Assembly (NCBI GenBank): GCA_035347995.1
Contig: DAOPQD010000047.1
Span: forward strand, 1 to 25,560
Reading direction: 5' to 3'
DNA length: 25,560 nt
Source: JAAZNO01 sp012798275
Lineage (GTDB): Bacteria > Chloroflexota > Anaerolineae > B4-G1 > SLSP01
A program made the position numbers and the translations under genes. The stretch's first letter is position 1. Each line of letters opens with the position of its first letter. The notes under the pieces are model-generated. The model was not told the DNA's origin. It saw only the letters and a list, made by a program, of their open reading frames with translations, and did no database searches. Shown here in pieces: positions 9,833 to 18,630 of the stretch.

Positions 9833-10642
9833 ATGCGGAAAACGCTCGCTGTAATCATGGCTACCTTGATTTTGTTGTCGGTCGGCTGTGCGTCAGCCAA
9901 CGTGACTGTCGGGGTGGAGCGCGCTCAGGTCGGCGAACTGCAACGGGAGACGCAGGTAGTAGAGCTATCGCGTGTGGCGGATTTGGGCGACGGTCAGGAG
10001 CTCCGCGTTGAGATCATGATGGGCGCCGGCGACCTCACGGTTGAGGGCGACGCCGATGAGCTGCTCGAAGCGGAGTTTGCCTACAACATTGCGGACTGGA
10101 AACCTCAAGTCGAATTGCTAGACGACCGTTTGAGCATCCGGCAACCCCCTTCCCGCCATGTCCCTTTTAATGAAAGGGTCCGTTACGAATGGGATTTGAA
10201 CTTTAATGCTACGGCGCCTCTGTTATTCCGTGCAGACATCGGTGCCGGCAATGGCATCCTCAATTTGGGCAGTTTGCACGTTCGCACCGTGGATCTCAAA
10301 TTGGGCGCGGGCGATATGGAAGTGGATCTGACCGACAACCGCACGCTTGAGCGCCTTGACGCGGATCTGGGCGCCGGCACGTGTATGCTGGATTTGCGCG
10401 GCGCATGGGAAAAGACCGTGGACGTGAACGTGAGTGGCGGCATCGGGGAGACGACGATTTACTTGCCGGAAAACATGGGCGTGCGGGTGCGGATAGACAA
10501 GGGACTGGGCAGCGTGGAGACCCGTGGACTGCACCGCGAGGGCAATGATTTCGTGAACGACCTCTACGGCGAATCCGAAGCGACCCTCTATCTCAACATT
10601 CAAGCCGGCATTGGTCAGATTACCCTGATTGGGGCCGAGTAA
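9833..10642 (+). CDS. Lipoprotein with toast-rack/LiaF-like beta-repeat domain
   Basis: This 269-residue protein has a signal peptide ending in the lipobox LLSVG-C19. The mature part is made of repeated short beta segments rich in GAG/GIG turns (IMMGAGDLTVEGDADEL, LFRADIGAGNGILNLG, LDADLGAGTCMLDLRG, VNVSGGIGETTIYLPENMGVRVRI). This pattern is typical of the toast-rack and LiaF/DUF4097-like adhesin-type repeats found in envelope stress proteins. A structural or sensing role on the outer face of the membrane is inferred; no catalytic motif is seen. ATG 9833 is chosen because of the ribosome binding site GGGAGGT at 9822-9828 and because it starts the signal peptide directly; an in-frame ATG at 9794 overlaps the -10 box. 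The gene is monocistronic, with its own promoter and terminator. Confidence 0.85.
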   Translation: MRKTLAVIMATLILLSVGCASANVTVGVERAQVGELQRETQVVELSRVADLGDGQELRVEIMMGAGDLTVEGDADELLEAEFAYNIADWKPQVELLDDRLSIRQPPSRHVPFNERVRYEWDLNFNATAPLLFRADIGAGNGILNLGSLHVRTVDLKLGAGDMEVDLTDNRTLERLDADLGAGTCMLDLRGAWEKTVDVNVSGGIGETTIYLPENMGVRVRIDKGLGSVETRGLHREGNDFVNDLYGESEATLYLNIQAGIGQITLIGAE

Positions 10643-10656
10643 TTCCTGGCTTGTGG

Positions 10657-10694
10657 ACGAGGCGCGGCGATGGTCGCGCCTCGTTTGCTTTCCT
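10657..10694 (+). terminator. Rho-independent terminator
   Basis: ACGAGGCGCG (10657-10666) and CGCGCCTCGT (10675-10684) form a perfect 10-base-pair stem with an 8-base loop, followed by TTTGCTTTCC. It lies 14 bases after the stop codon of the toast-rack lipoprotein. The T-tract is imperfect. Confidence 0.75.
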
Positions 10695-10713
10695 CTGCGG
10701 CTTGTGATATGAT
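10685..10713 (+). promoter_or_regulatory. Candidate promoter of the alpha-2-macroglobulin gene
   Basis: TTGCTT (10685-10690), a 17-base spacer and TATGAT (10708-10713) preceded by TG at 10705-10706 form an extended -10 promoter. It begins within the tail of the preceding terminator. The leader would be about 100 bases before the start codon at 10824. Confidence 0.6.
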
Positions 10714-10823
10714 GAGGCTCCAGGAGCGATTTCATGCCCGGTTGGCGCTCAAGGGCGAGCTCCCTGGCAGAGGCGGCTATTGCATCATGCCGCCCCGTCG
10801 CGTCCGGTTGCTGGAGGTTGCCA

Positions 10824-13800
10824 ATGGTAAAATTTGCGTTGCGTGTACGCTTCCTCTCGTTGATGTTGCTCCTGGCAACGGTAACGAACGCCTGCAGCAC
10901 TTTGCCCCTGGCGGTGTCACCCTCTCAGGCCACCTCTTCGCCCACGCCGGCCCCGACCCAGGCCCCCGTGATTCCGGAAACGCCCCCTGCGATTGTGGCC
11001 TTTCAGCCGTTGCCGGGGCAGGAAGTCGCTCCCGACGCAGCGCTCATCGAGCTGCGTTTCGATCGTCCCATGGATCGTGCGGCCGTCGAGGCCGCTTTGC
11101 GGGTGACGCCCGAGGTCGCCGGCGAGGTGAGCTGGCCTGACGAGCGCACGTTGCAGCTCCGGCCGCGGGGGTTGGCGCTGGAGACGCGCTATCGCGTCGC
11201 GCTGGACGTGACCGCGCGATCAGCCGAAGGTCTGGCGCTGGGGCAGCCACTCGCCTTTGCGTTCTCGACCCTCGGCCCGCTCCAGGTCACCGCTCTCAGC
11301 CCCGCGCCCGATGCCGTGGATTTGCGCGGCGATGCCCCTCTCGTCATCACCTTCAACCGTGCCCTCGTGCCGGTGCACTGTACGGGCCAGGTTGCCGGGG
11401 AGGCAGCCGCATGTCCCGTTTTGCCGTTGGAAATCACCCCCACGCTGAGCGGCAGCGGCGTGTGGATCAACACCTCGGTGTATCAGTTCACGCCGCTGCC
11501 GGGGTGGGACGCCGGCGAGCGGTACGTCGTCAACCTGGCCGCGGGCGTCACAAGTGTGGAGGGCGCCGCCCTTGCGGAGCCGGTGAGCTGGGCCTTTGCT
11601 ACGGCCGCGCCGCGCGTGCTGGCCGTCTTCCCTGCCGAAGAGAGCCTCGATCAGCCGCTGGAGACGGCCGTGCGGGTGGATTTCAACACGCCGATGGACC
11701 CCGTGGCGACGGCGAGCGCGTTTTCCATGGTCGCCGTCAATGGGGAGCCGGTGCCCGGCGCGCTGACGTGGGAAGATGACGGCGCGCGGCTCGTCTTCAC
11801 GCCCACGCAAGCCCTCTCGTTGGAAACGCGCTACACGGTGAAAGTGAGCGAGCAGGCCAGATCTCGTACGGGGGCGCCTCTCGAAACGGCGTGGGCATGG
11901 AAGTTTACGACGCTGCCTTATCCGGCCCCGGTGGCCATCACGCCGGGGGATGGGGCGCGCAATGTGGAACTCTACGAATCCGTGCGCCTCAGCTTCCGCG
12001 GCGCGATCAGCGAGCCGACGTTGTTGCCCCGGCTCATCATCACCCCGGCGGTCGCCCCAGCAGATCGCTACACCTATTGGGATGGCAGCGTTTTGAATGT
12101 GTCATGGTCCAAAGCGCCGCGGACGCGCTACTGCGTGCAGCTGCGCCCCGGCGTGCTGGACCGTTACGGGAACGCGAGCACGGCGGAGCTGCGTTCCTGC
12201 TTCACCACGGGCGATGAAAGGCCCTTCTTCTCCCCCGCCACGACGCTTGAGGCCGTCACGTTGGATGCGGCGTTGGAGCCGACGCTCTACTTCCTGGTGC
12301 GCAATGTTCCCAGAGCGGATTTTCGCCTGAGCGAGCTCTCCGAGCGCGGCTTCATTTCCCATGACCGCGGCGACGGGACCGAGCGGCGCAGCTGGTCGGA
12401 GACCTACCGTAATCTGCCGAATGCCGTTTCCGTAGCGCCGGTCACGCTCACCTCGCGGGGCGCGCCGCTGCCGACGGGCTTCTATCGCCTGAACTGGGAG
12501 GTTGCCGATAACAGCATGTGGCGCACCGAGCTCCCCTTTGCCGTGGTGGATCGGCATGTGACGCTCAAACTCGCTTCCGAGGAGGCGCTGGTCTGGGTGA
12601 CCGATCTTCGCAGCGGCGAACCGACAGCGTCTGTGGAGGTGCGTCTGCTCGACGCCGAGGCGACGCTGCTGGGCGCCGGCGTCACGGACGCGGATGGACT
12701 GGCGCGGATTCGCATCAACCCGCTGGAGAACCTGTGGGAGGACGTGACCGCCATCGTCGGCGCACCGGGCGCTCCTGGATTCGGCCTGAGCATGAGTCAC
12801 TGGGATCAGGGCGCCAGCCCCTGGAATTTCGACATTCCCACCTCATACAGCGACTTCAACCCCTATCGGCTGTATCTCTACTCCGACCGCCCGATTTACC
12901 GTCCCGGGCAGACGGTGTTTGTCCGCGGCGTGCTGCGCGAGGAGCAGGACGTGCGCTACACCCTCCCCGACACGGAGCGCACCGTGGCCCTGGCCTTGCG
13001 GGATCCCGACGGGCAGACAGTCCTCACGACGACGGCGCTGCTTTCGGAGTGGGGCACGTTCGACGCGGCGTTTGCCCTTTCCTCCGTCGCGCGGGTAGGC
13101 GGCTATAGCGTGCAGGCGACCTTGCCCGACGCGGCCCCCGGCCCTTATGGTCCCTGGACGTGGGAACTTCCGTTGACAGTGGCGGCGTATCGCAAGCCGG
13201 AGTTTGAGGTGACGGTCTTGCCGGAACGCGAGAATGTCTTGCAGGGGGAGACGGCGCGCGCCCTGGTCGAGGCGAGCTACTTCTTCGGGGGGCCGGTCGC
13301 CAATGCCCATCTGCACTGGGAAGTGCGTGCCGAGCAGGCCGATTTCACCCCCGCGATCGCCGGCCGCTGGTCGTGGGGGCCGGACGCGAGCTACGCCTTC
13401 TGGGGGCCTGTTGCTTCGGGCGAGGCGACGACGGACGCGCAGGGACGCTGGCTGCTGGAATTGCCCGCAGAACTGCCTCTGGCGGAAGGCCAGCAGGAGC
13501 CCGTCGCCCAGCGGTGGACGGTGGAAGCGACGGTGGTGGACGCGAGTGGGTTCCCGGTCTCCGGGCGCAACTCGTTCACCGTACACACGGCGCGCTTCTA
13601 TCTGGGACTGCAACCACGCACGTGGGTGATGTCCCCTGGCGCCCCCTCGACGGTGGATTTGCTGGCGCTGGATTGGGAGGGCGCGCCTGTGACGGAGCAA
13701 TCGGTCACGGCGACGCTGGCGCGCCGGACGTGGGTCGCGCGCCCGGCGACACGCGCCGATATGGACGTCACCTGGGGGTACACCGACACGGTGATCGCGA

Positions 13801-16800
13801 CTTTCAATGTCACGACGGGCGCCGACGGCGCGGCGGAGATCGTGGTGACGGCGCCCAAGGGGGGGCCGTATGTGCTGATCGCCGAAACGCAAGACGCTGA
13901 GCACCACACGGTGCGGAGTGAGATCTCTCTCTGGGTCAGCGGTCCCGAGGGCGCAGCGTGGCAAGTGCCCGAGGGCCGGGTCACGCCGGTCGCCAATGCG
14001 CGCGAATATCGCCCTGGCGATAGCGCCACTATTTTTCTGCCTACGCCGTTCCAGGGGCCGTTCCAGGTGTTGATGACGGTGGAGCGGGGCAGCGTCCTGG
14101 AGGTGCGACACTTCGTGGCGCAGGAAGCCAATCCCCTGATCACGCTGCCCATCATGGAGCGCTTTGCGCCGAACGTTTACGTCTCCTTCGTCGTGATCAA
14201 AGCGGCGCCGGAGGGGGGCTCCTCGGATGTGCGGGTAGGCTGGGTGGAACTGCGGGTCGCCCCGACGGCGCAGACGCTGACGGTGGAGTTGACTTCCCCG
14301 CAGGCGCCGCCCTACACGCCGGGCGCGACGGTGCCGCTGACCGTGCGCACGCTCGACGCGACCGGTCATGGCGTGGATGCGGATGTGGGACTCGCCGTCG
14401 TGGACAAGGCCGTCCTCGCCCTGACGGCAGCCAACGCGCCCTCGATCCTCGAAGGGTTCTACGGCGAGCGTGGTTTGAGCGTCCGCACCGGCGATTCGCT
14501 GCTCACGTTGTACAGCCGCCTGGCGGGAAGCCTCGCGGAGGTTGCCGCCGATGCCGGACACCTGATAGCGCAGCTTTCCGCGGGCGGTCGGGGTGGCGGC
14601 GGCGATGGCGCTCTGGCGTCGGTGGAAGTGCGCCAGGAGTTCCCTGATACGGCGCTGTGGAAGACGCAGCTGCGGACGGGACCGACTGGCGAAACTCAGA
14701 TTGCGGTGCCGCTGCCGGATTCGCTCACGACCTGGGTGGTGGACGCGCGGGCGGTCACTGCGGATACCCGCGTGGGACAGGCGCAGCTCGAATGGGTGGT
14801 CACCCAACCCCTGTTCGTGCGCCCCGTTACGCCCCGGTTCTTCATCGCGGGGGATCGGCTGGAGGTGGCGGGGATCGTGCACAACGCCACCGGGCAGCCG
14901 CTCACGGTGGAGGTGCGTCTCACCGCGAGCGGCGCGGTGACCGTGGAGACCGAGGCTTCGCAGCAGGTCGAGGTGCCGGCGGGTGGACAGGTGCGCGTCG
15001 CGTGGGGCGTCTCGGCCTCGCAGGACGGGGATGCCGCGCGGCTGACCTTCTCTGTGGAGGGCGGCGGCTACCGTGATAGTGCTTTTCCTCCCATGGGGCA
15101 AGCGTCTGACGGCGCGTTGCCGGTGTATCGCTACACGTCCCCCGATGTCTTCGGCGTCTCCGGCGTGCTGGACGTGGCCGGCAGCCACATGGAAGCCATC
15201 GTCGTCCCCCAGAACGCCGGCGTCGGAACGAACCTGAAAGTGCAGCTGGAGCCGTCGCTGGCGGCGAGCCTGGCGGGCGGCCTCACCTACCTGGAAACGT
15301 CGCGCTACGAATCCACGGAGATGTTGGTCAGCCGTTTCTTGCTCAACGTGCTCACCTACCGCGCGCTGCGCGACGCGGAAATCGCGGCGCCGGACCTGGA
15401 GAGCAAGTTGCAGACCCTGGTGCCGGACGCGCTAGATCGGCTGTATGGACGGCAGCTGGCGGAGGGCGGATGGAGCTGGGGCGCGAATTCGCCGGCGGAC
15501 CTGCAACTTTCGGCCTACGTGGCCATGGGGCTGTGGGAGGCGCAGCAGGCGGGGTTCACCGTGCGGACGGAGGCGCTTGCGGCGACGCTGGATTATCTGG
15601 AGCAGGTGATTCTCGAAGAGTCGCTGCGCGTGCCCCGCACCTGGACGCCCAATCACGCCCTGGCGGTGTATGTCCTGGCGTTGACGGGGCGTTTGCGTCC
15701 CGGCGGGGCAGGGGAGGCCCTCTACAAGGCGCGCGAGCAGCTGGGGGTGACGGGGAAGGCGTACCTGGCGTTGGCGCTGGGGCAGATCGCGCCGGGCGAC
15801 GCCAAAGTGACGACGTTGCTGGAGGACTTGCGCGGCGCGGCGGCGCGGTCGGCGACCGGCGTGCGGTGGGAGGACCAGGATCCGCGCTACTGGGTAACCG
15901 ACGTCCGGGCGACGGCAGTAGTGTTGACGGCGTTGGTGCGGCTCGCGCCGGAGGATCCGTTGATCCCGGAGGCGGTGCGCTGGCTGTTGGTGGCGCGGCG
16001 CGGTGACCGCTGGGCGACGACCCAGGAGACTGCCTGGGCGTTGCTGGCGTTGACCGATTACCTGAGGCTCAGCGGCGAGCTGCGCGCCGATTATGAGTGG
16101 GGCGTGGCGTTTAACGGCGTGGCGTTTGGCAACGGCCGGGTGACGGCCGACACGCTCCGACAAACGCAGGCCTGGCGCTTCCCGCTCGGCGCGGACGCGA
16201 GCACGAGCCTGCTCCCGGGGCAGGTGAACGCCCTCGAGATCGCGCGGGGAGAGGGCCAGGGACGCCTGAGCTATACCGGCTACCTCGCCCTGGATTTGCC
16301 TGTGACGGAGCTCGCGGCAGATAGCCGGGGGCTTACCGTCCAGCGCGACTATTGCCTGGTGGCCGACCCGGCGGTTCCGGCAGGGGAACAGGCCTGTACG
16401 CCGGCGACGACGCTGGGCGTTGGCGATCTCGTGGAGGTGCGGCTGACGGTGATCACGCCCAACACGCGCTATTTCCTCACGCTGGAGGATTTCTACCCGG
16501 CGGGATTGGAAGCGGTGCACCCGGAGCTGCTCACCGAGCAGCAGTCGCAGGAGGTTCCCGGCTACGTGGGAGCGACGCGCCGCGACGGCTGGGGCTGGAG
16601 TCCCTTTGACAGCACTGAGCTGCGCGATGAGCGGGCGGTCTTCTTCAGCCAGGCCCTGCCGGCGGGCACCCATCAGGTCACTTACCGGCTGCGGGCGGTG
16701 CTGGCGGGTGAATTCCGGGTGTTGCCGGCCACGGCATACGAGACCTACTTCCCAGAGGTCTGGGGACGCACGGCCGGCGCGTCGCTGACGGTGCGGCCCT

Positions 16801-16802
16801 GA
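10824..16802 (+). CDS. Alpha-2-macroglobulin-like lipoprotein lacking the thioester
   Basis: This 1992-residue protein resembles bacterial alpha-2-macroglobulins, large envelope proteins thought to trap proteases. A signal peptide ends at TNA-C24, a somewhat weak lipobox. Four Big_5-like Ig domains come first (about 55-150, 151-260, 261-364, 365-465). The MG2 domain is marked by YSDRPIYRPGQTVFVRGVL near residue 685. MG domains continue to a Gly-rich patch near 1253-1260, possibly part of the bait region, and the A2M signature FPDTALWKTQL is near 1272. An alpha-toroid domain follows (about 1465-1800), then a C-terminal beta domain. At the thioester position the sequence is Y1495-E-S-T-E-M1500 before VSRF, so the Cys and Gln of Y-G-C-x-E-Q are Ser and Met; covalent trapping should be impossible. 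ATG 10824 is chosen for GGAGG at 10813-10817 and the signal peptide. No pbpC partner is adjacent; a transporter permease follows after 15 bases. Confidence 0.93.
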   Translation: MVKFALRVRFLSLMLLLATVTNACSTLPLAVSPSQATSSPTPAPTQAPVIPETPPAIVAFQPLPGQEVAPDAALIELRFDRPMDRAAVEAALRVTPEVAGEVSWPDERTLQLRPRGLALETRYRVALDVTARSAEGLALGQPLAFAFSTLGPLQVTALSPAPDAVDLRGDAPLVITFNRALVPVHCTGQVAGEAAACPVLPLEITPTLSGSGVWINTSVYQFTPLPGWDAGERYVVNLAAGVTSVEGAALAEPVSWAFATAAPRVLAVFPAEESLDQPLETAVRVDFNTPMDPVATASAFSMVAVNGEPVPGALTWEDDGARLVFTPTQALSLETRYTVKVSEQARSRTGAPLETAWAWKFTTLPYPAPVAITPGDGARNVELYESVRLSFRGAISEPTLLPRLIITPAVAPADRYTYWDGSVLNVSWSKAPRTRYCVQLRPGVLDRYGNASTAELRSCFTTGDERPFFSPATTLEAVTLDAALEPTLYFLVRNVPRADFRLSELSERGFISHDRGDGTERRSWSETYRNLPNAVSVAPVTLTSRGAPLPTGFYRLNWEVADNSMWRTELPFAVVDRHVTLKLASEEALVWVTDLRSGEPTASVEVRLLDAEATLLGAGVTDADGLARIRINPLENLWEDVTAIVGAPGAPGFGLSMSHWDQGASPWNFDIPTSYSDFNPYRLYLYSDRPIYRPGQTVFVRGVLREEQDVRYTLPDTERTVALALRDPDGQTVLTTTALLSEWGTFDAAFALSSVARVGGYSVQATLPDAAPGPYGPWTWELPLTVAAYRKPEFEVTVLPERENVLQGETARALVEASYFFGGPVANAHLHWEVRAEQADFTPAIAGRWSWGPDASYAFWGPVASGEATTDAQGRWLLELPAELPLAEGQQEPVAQRWTVEATVVDASGFPVSGRNSFTVHTARFYLGLQPRTWVMSPGAPSTVDLLALDWEGAPVTEQSVTATLARRTWVARPATRADMDVTWGYTDTVIATFNVTTGADGAAEIVVTAPKGGPYVLIAETQDAEHHTVRSEISLWVSGPEGAAWQVPEGRVTPVANAREYRPGDSATIFLPTPFQGPFQVLMTVERGSVLEVRHFVAQEANPLITLPIMERFAPNVYVSFVVIKAAPEGGSSDVRVGWVELRVAPTAQTLTVELTSPQAPPYTPGATVPLTVRTLDATGHGVDADVGLAVVDKAVLALTAANAPSILEGFYGERGLSVRTGDSLLTLYSRLAGSLAEVAADAGHLIAQLSAGGRGGGGDGALASVEVRQEFPDTALWKTQLRTGPTGETQIAVPLPDSLTTWVVDARAVTADTRVGQAQLEWVVTQPLFVRPVTPRFFIAGDRLEVAGIVHNATGQPLTVEVRLTASGAVTVETEASQQVEVPAGGQVRVAWGVSASQDGDAARLTFSVEGGGYRDSAFPPMGQASDGALPVYRYTSPDVFGVSGVLDVAGSHMEAIVVPQNAGVGTNLKVQLEPSLAASLAGGLTYLETSRYESTEMLVSRFLLNVLTYRALRDAEIAAPDLESKLQTLVPDALDRLYGRQLAEGGWSWGANSPADLQLSAYVAMGLWEAQQAGFTVRTEALAATLDYLEQVILEESLRVPRTWTPNHALAVYVLALTGRLRPGGAGEALYKAREQLGVTGKAYLALALGQIAPGDAKVTTLLEDLRGAAARSATGVRWEDQDPRYWVTDVRATAVVLTALVRLAPEDPLIPEAVRWLLVARRGDRWATTQETAWALLALTDYLRLSGELRADYEWGVAFNGVAFGNGRVTADTLRQTQAWRFPLGADASTSLLPGQVNALEIARGEGQGRLSYTGYLALDLPVTELAADSRGLTVQRDYCLVADPAVPAGEQACTPATTLGVGDLVEVRLTVITPNTRYFLTLEDFYPAGLEAVHPELLTEQQSQEVPGYVGATRRDGWGWSPFDSTELRDERAVFFSQALPAGTHQVTYRLRAVLAGEFRVLPATAYETYFPEVWGRTAGASLTVRP

Positions 16803-16817
16803 GGTGAAGGGAGGAGC

Positions 16818-17519
16818 GTGGCCACGTTACTGGCGCGCATGATGGCGTACGTCGCTTCCCGTCCCGAGGAAGTGACGACGGCGATCCTGGAGCATCTGCG
16901 CTACGTCGCGGTGGCGTTGGGAGCGGGAACGGCGCTGTGCATTCCGCTGGGGGTGTGGACCTCTCATGCGCCCTGGCGTCGGGCGGCGCAGTCTGTCCTC
17001 AACGTCTTCAGCAGCATTCGGGTGATCCCCAGCCTGGCCATCCTCTTTCTGGCGTTGCCCTACTTTGGGCTGTCCTTTACGTCCGCGGCGATCGCGCTGA
17101 CGATTCTCGCGCTGCCGCCGATTCTGGTGAATACCGACGCCGCCTTCCGCGCGATAGACGCCGCCATCCTTGAGGCGGCGCGAGGGATGGGGATGACCCC
17201 GCGCCAGACGTTGCTGCGCGTCGAACTGCCCCTGGCGCTGCCAGTGATTCTGGCGGGCATCCGCACGGCGACGGTTGAAGTGATAGCGAGCGCGACGCTG
17301 GCGGCTTTCATTGGCGGTGGTGGATTGGGATTGTACATCACGCGGGGCTTTGCGCTGTATGACAATGCCATCTTGCTTACGGGCGCTATCCCTGTGGCCC
17401 TGCTGGCGTTGCTGGCGGAGCTCATGTTCAGCGCCTTGCAGCGGTGGGTGACACCGCCTGAACTGCGGGGTCAACGGCTCCAGCGCCAGCCGCCGGACAG
17501 CGAAATTTGTCACGTATGA
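16818..17519 (+). CDS. OpuC-type osmoprotectant ABC transporter permease
   Basis: This 233-residue inner-membrane protein has about six hydrophobic segments and the EAA loop AAILEAARGMGMTPRQTLLRVELPLALP (cut here to its ends: AAILEAARG and LPLALP, about residues 115-140), placing it in the glycine betaine/carnitine/choline permease group. It should pair with the second permease at 19621, the ATPase at 18631 and the binding lipoprotein at 17727. GTG 16818 is used, with AAGGGAGG at 16807-16814; a later ATG at 16839 would drop seven residues. It starts 15 bases after the alpha-2-macroglobulin gene, so the two may be co-transcribed. A 33-base stretch of the EAA loop (17164-17196) is identical in DNA to the second permease. 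Confidence 0.9.
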   Translation: MATLLARMMAYVASRPEEVTTAILEHLRYVAVALGAGTALCIPLGVWTSHAPWRRAAQSVLNVFSSIRVIPSLAILFLALPYFGLSFTSAAIALTILALPPILVNTDAAFRAIDAAILEAARGMGMTPRQTLLRVELPLALPVILAGIRTATVEVIASATLAAFIGGGGLGLYITRGFALYDNAILLTGAIPVALLALLAELMFSALQRWVTPPELRGQRLQRQPPDSEICHV

Positions 17520-17584
17520 GCGGCTATCAGAGGGGGCTGATGAGCGGTTGGCTCGCTGCCTTGGCGACGGCTCACGGGTCGGCT

Positions 17585-17719
17585 GGGGATGGAATCCCCC
17601 GCCTGACACGAGCCCACCGCGCTGAAGCGCGGTGTTTGAGGACGTAGCAGCCCCGGGGGCCAGGAATTTCTCATCTGATTCGTGAAATTCGTGTGCATTC
17701 GGGGCCATTTTCGCAGGAG
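17585..17719 (+). repeat. Palindromic leader element, copy 1
   Basis: The element begins with hairpin GGGGAT-GGA-ATCCCC (17585-17599), followed by CACCGCGC-TGAA-GCGCGGTG (17615-17634). The joining text TTGAGGACGTAGCAGCC (17636-17652) and a GCCCCGGGGGC palindrome follow. Three direct repeats come last: ATTCGTGAA, ATTCGTGTGC and ATTCGGGGCC (17678-17706). It ends at the ribosome binding site of the binding-protein gene. Bases 17619-17719 match the reverse complement of 25460-25560 at about 95 of 101 positions. The hairpin and linker section is related to the cluster inside valS (2376-2481). Confidence 0.9.
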
Positions 17720-17726
17720 GTAATTC

Positions 17727-18617
17727 ATGAAACGATGGATGGCTGTGGTGTGTGGCATGTTAGCGTTGTCCCTGCTGGCCGGATGCGGCGGGGGTGCGAA
17801 AGCGGAAGTCGTCGTCGGCTCCAAGGATTTCACGGAGCAGTACATCGTGGCGGAAATGTATGCGCTGTTGTTGGAGGACGCCGGCCTCACCGTCGAGCGG
17901 AAATTCGGCCTGGCGGGGACGCCGGTGGCGCACGCCGCCATCACTGCCGGGGAAATTGATCTCTATCCCGAATATACCGGCACAGGATTGCTGGTCGTCC
18001 TCAAATTGCCGGTGAACAGCGATCCGCAAGCGGTGTACGAGGCGGTGGCCAAGGGGTACAAGGAACAGTTCAACCTTGTGTGGCTTGATCCGGCGCCGAT
18101 GAATAACACGCAAGCGCTCGCCGTAACCCAGGAAGTCGCGCAGCAATATGGGCTGCGGACCATGTCGGACCTGGCTCAGCACGCCAGCGAGTTGATCATG
18201 ATTGGCCCGCCGGAGTTCGATCAGCGTGAGGACGGCTTGCCGGGCATCCAGAAGGTCTACGGGGATTTCCAGCTCAAGGCTTACTTGCCGGTGGAAAAGG
18301 GCCTGCGGTACAAGGGCCTCCTCGAGGGCGATGCGCAGGTCGTGGTGGCCTTTGGCACCGATGGCGAGATCAGCGCGTACAATCTTGTCGTCCTCGAAGA
18401 CGACAAGCACATGTTCCCGCCTTATCAGATCGCGCCGGTGATTCGCCAGGAGGTGTTAGACGCGACCCCCGAGATTCGAGACCGGCTCAACGCGCTCGCG
18501 GTGAAGCTGGACGATACGACAATCCGGCGGCTCAACAACGAGGTGAGCGGCAAGCAGCGTGAGCCGGCAGAGGTAGCGAAGGAATTCCTGATCCAAGAGG
18601 GGCTGCTCAGCGAGTGA
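17727..18617 (+). CDS. opuCC: OpuC-type osmoprotectant-binding lipoprotein
   Basis: This 296-residue protein captures a quaternary-amine compatible solute (glycine betaine, carnitine or choline; exact ligand not predictable) outside the cell and passes it to the permeases. The signal peptide ends in the lipobox LLAG-C20. The mature part begins VVVGSKDFTEQYIVAEMYALLL and contains DLYPEYTGTGL, both hallmarks of the OpuAC/OpuCC substrate-binding domain. The MNNTQALAVT segment is also conserved in the family. A strong ribosome binding site (AGGAGGT, 17715-17721) lies at the very end of a dispersed palindromic leader element. The ATPase gene starts 13 bases after its stop. Confidence 0.93.
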   Translation: MKRWMAVVCGMLALSLLAGCGGGAKAEVVVGSKDFTEQYIVAEMYALLLEDAGLTVERKFGLAGTPVAHAAITAGEIDLYPEYTGTGLLVVLKLPVNSDPQAVYEAVAKGYKEQFNLVWLDPAPMNNTQALAVTQEVAQQYGLRTMSDLAQHASELIMIGPPEFDQREDGLPGIQKVYGDFQLKAYLPVEKGLRYKGLLEGDAQVVVAFGTDGEISAYNLVVLEDDKHMFPPYQIAPVIRQEVLDATPEIRDRLNALAVKLDDTTIRRLNNEVSGKQREPAEVAKEFLIQEGLLSE

Positions 18618-18630
18618 AGGCGAGCCGCGC

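Noticed and set aside
17516..17646. Small open frame starting at the ATG that overlaps the first permease stop
   Set aside because: It runs through the palindromic element, shows no protein-like composition and has no ribosome binding site.
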